From assembly GCF_910592395.1 (NCBI RefSeq), contig NC_088315.1:14617808-14681807 (forward strand): DNA of 64,000 nt, read 5' to 3'. Within the stretch, counting starts at the first letter, position 1. The number at the start of each line of letters is the position of its first letter. The DNA is from Lineus longissimus (taxonomy: Eukaryota > Nemertea > Pilidiophora > Heteronemertea > Lineidae). Positions 63,235 to 64,000 of this stretch are shown one piece after another. The notes under the pieces are model-generated. The model was not told the origin of the DNA. It searched no databases and saw only the letters and a list, made by a program, of their open reading frames with translations. The translations under genes and the position numbers were made by a program.

Positions 63235-64000
63235 ATACTGAAAGCATTTGCTTCTGCTAGAAGAATAGGTTATACTTATAGATACATAACAATGCTCCAA
63301 AACGTTGAATAAAAGCACTTGCCTGGTTTTATTCATATTTTGTGTTAGTCTCCGCTGATGCTCAGTTAATAAAGAGGTCGCGCATCATTTTCGACTCCAA
63401 TAAAATCCTAAATGTTGATAATGAATTACACTTGCCGAATGAAAACTTCAACTGAACGCCCTTTCTACATAAGGAAGTTTTAGCAAACAATCGAAACCCG
63501 TCGAAACGCCAGTGCGAACGACTATCCCAATGTTTGGCGTCAGGATCATGGGGTCAAACAAAGTATAGGCGTTTGCGTTGCTGATCATGAATTCGAAACG
63601 AGGCTTCGTAGGCCCATGGTGCATTTATATACACTGTAAACTGTTGTTCATTATGAAAATCGTGGTGTTTTAGAAAAAACAGAAAGAAACATCCAATGCA
63701 TTTTACGGGTCCGTGGTATTCGCAGATAATGTCACTCGCATACAAATATCCACGTCATTCGCGATATAAGTTTTTAAAGTATTCCGATGAGCCATCCATA
63801 TTACGATGTTTAAGATTATTGAGGCATGTTCCCATTGGCTAGACGAGTCGACGCTTTACTTCATTAGTTTGCCTTTCTTACAGTAACGTCAAACTTGTTA
63901 TTAAATACATTTAAAAAATACCGCAGATCTCAAGCGATTTATACTTTCAGCATTATGCTTTTTCTTTTTCACTCAGTTTTCCGTACAGAAATCCTGGGAG
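63235..64000 (+). repeat. Dispersed repeat X, copy 3, continues off the right edge
   Basis: Matches 23395-24165 in the same direction with moderate divergence; the match runs to the last base of the window. Confidence 0.7.

Overview
The window looks like nuclear DNA from a metazoan, most likely a marine invertebrate. It has intron-bearing, low-density coding sequence, a six-transmembrane TRP-like channel, LamG and PAN-type extracellular domain exons, and a very dense mix of DNA transposons and retroelements (LINE, Ty3/gypsy, BEL/Pao, Harbinger, Polinton/Maverick, DIRS-like). I cannot name the species from sequence alone; an invertebrate deuterostome or a lophotrochozoan would both fit.

Layout. 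1-1.6 kb: end of a LINE with an APE endonuclease on the minus strand. 1.8-4.0 kb: a foldback (inverted-repeat) element. 5.1-5.8 kb: 3' tail of a LINE plus a (GTC)10 microsatellite. 6.2-7.6 kb: decayed Harbinger transposase. 8.2-10.0 kb: TRP-like channel exon on the minus strand, the clearest host gene. 13.21-18.94 kb: a complete, young Ty3/gypsy retrotransposon on the minus strand with 200-bp LTRs, tRNA-Lys-type primer site, polypurine tract and one uninterrupted gag-pol frame that carries a PHD finger between RNase H and integrase. 20.4-24.5 kb: tandem duplication, a BEL/Pao remnant, copies of two dispersed repeats and a PAN-like exon. 24.5-25.0 kb: minisatellite.

The centrepiece is a three-level nest. 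A short Harbinger-like element with a MADF exon (ends at 26118 and 48948) contains a complete Polinton (26628-48561) with 127-bp terminal inverted repeats and a perfect 6-bp target duplication ACCATG. That duplication covers the start codon of the MADF exon. The Polinton genes all lie on the plus strand: zinc fingers and an OTU-like region with protein-primed DNA polymerase B, small proteins, a packaging ATPase, a chromodomain integrase, a membrane protein, penton-like minor capsid protein, a basic core protein, hexon-like major capsid protein, an adenain-like protease, and an unrecognised cysteine-rich gene at the right end. The protease gene is split by a 6070-bp DIRS-like tyrosine-recombinase retrotransposon (39269-45338) with textbook split direct repeats (A1 ... 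B1-A2 ... B2) and no target duplication. Polymerase and major capsid genes of the Polinton are broken by stops and frameshifts, while ATPase, integrase, penton and core genes remain open.

48.6-64 kb: copies of the Harbinger-like ends around a PAN-like exon, a LamG-domain gene on the minus strand, repeat copies shared with the 22-24 kb region, a long inverted repeat (55.1-55.7 / 58.4-59.0 kb) whose spacer carries Harbinger-type elements including a Myb/SANT gene, short first-exon-like genes that start in AAnATGGC motifs, and a recent 414-bp tandem duplication.
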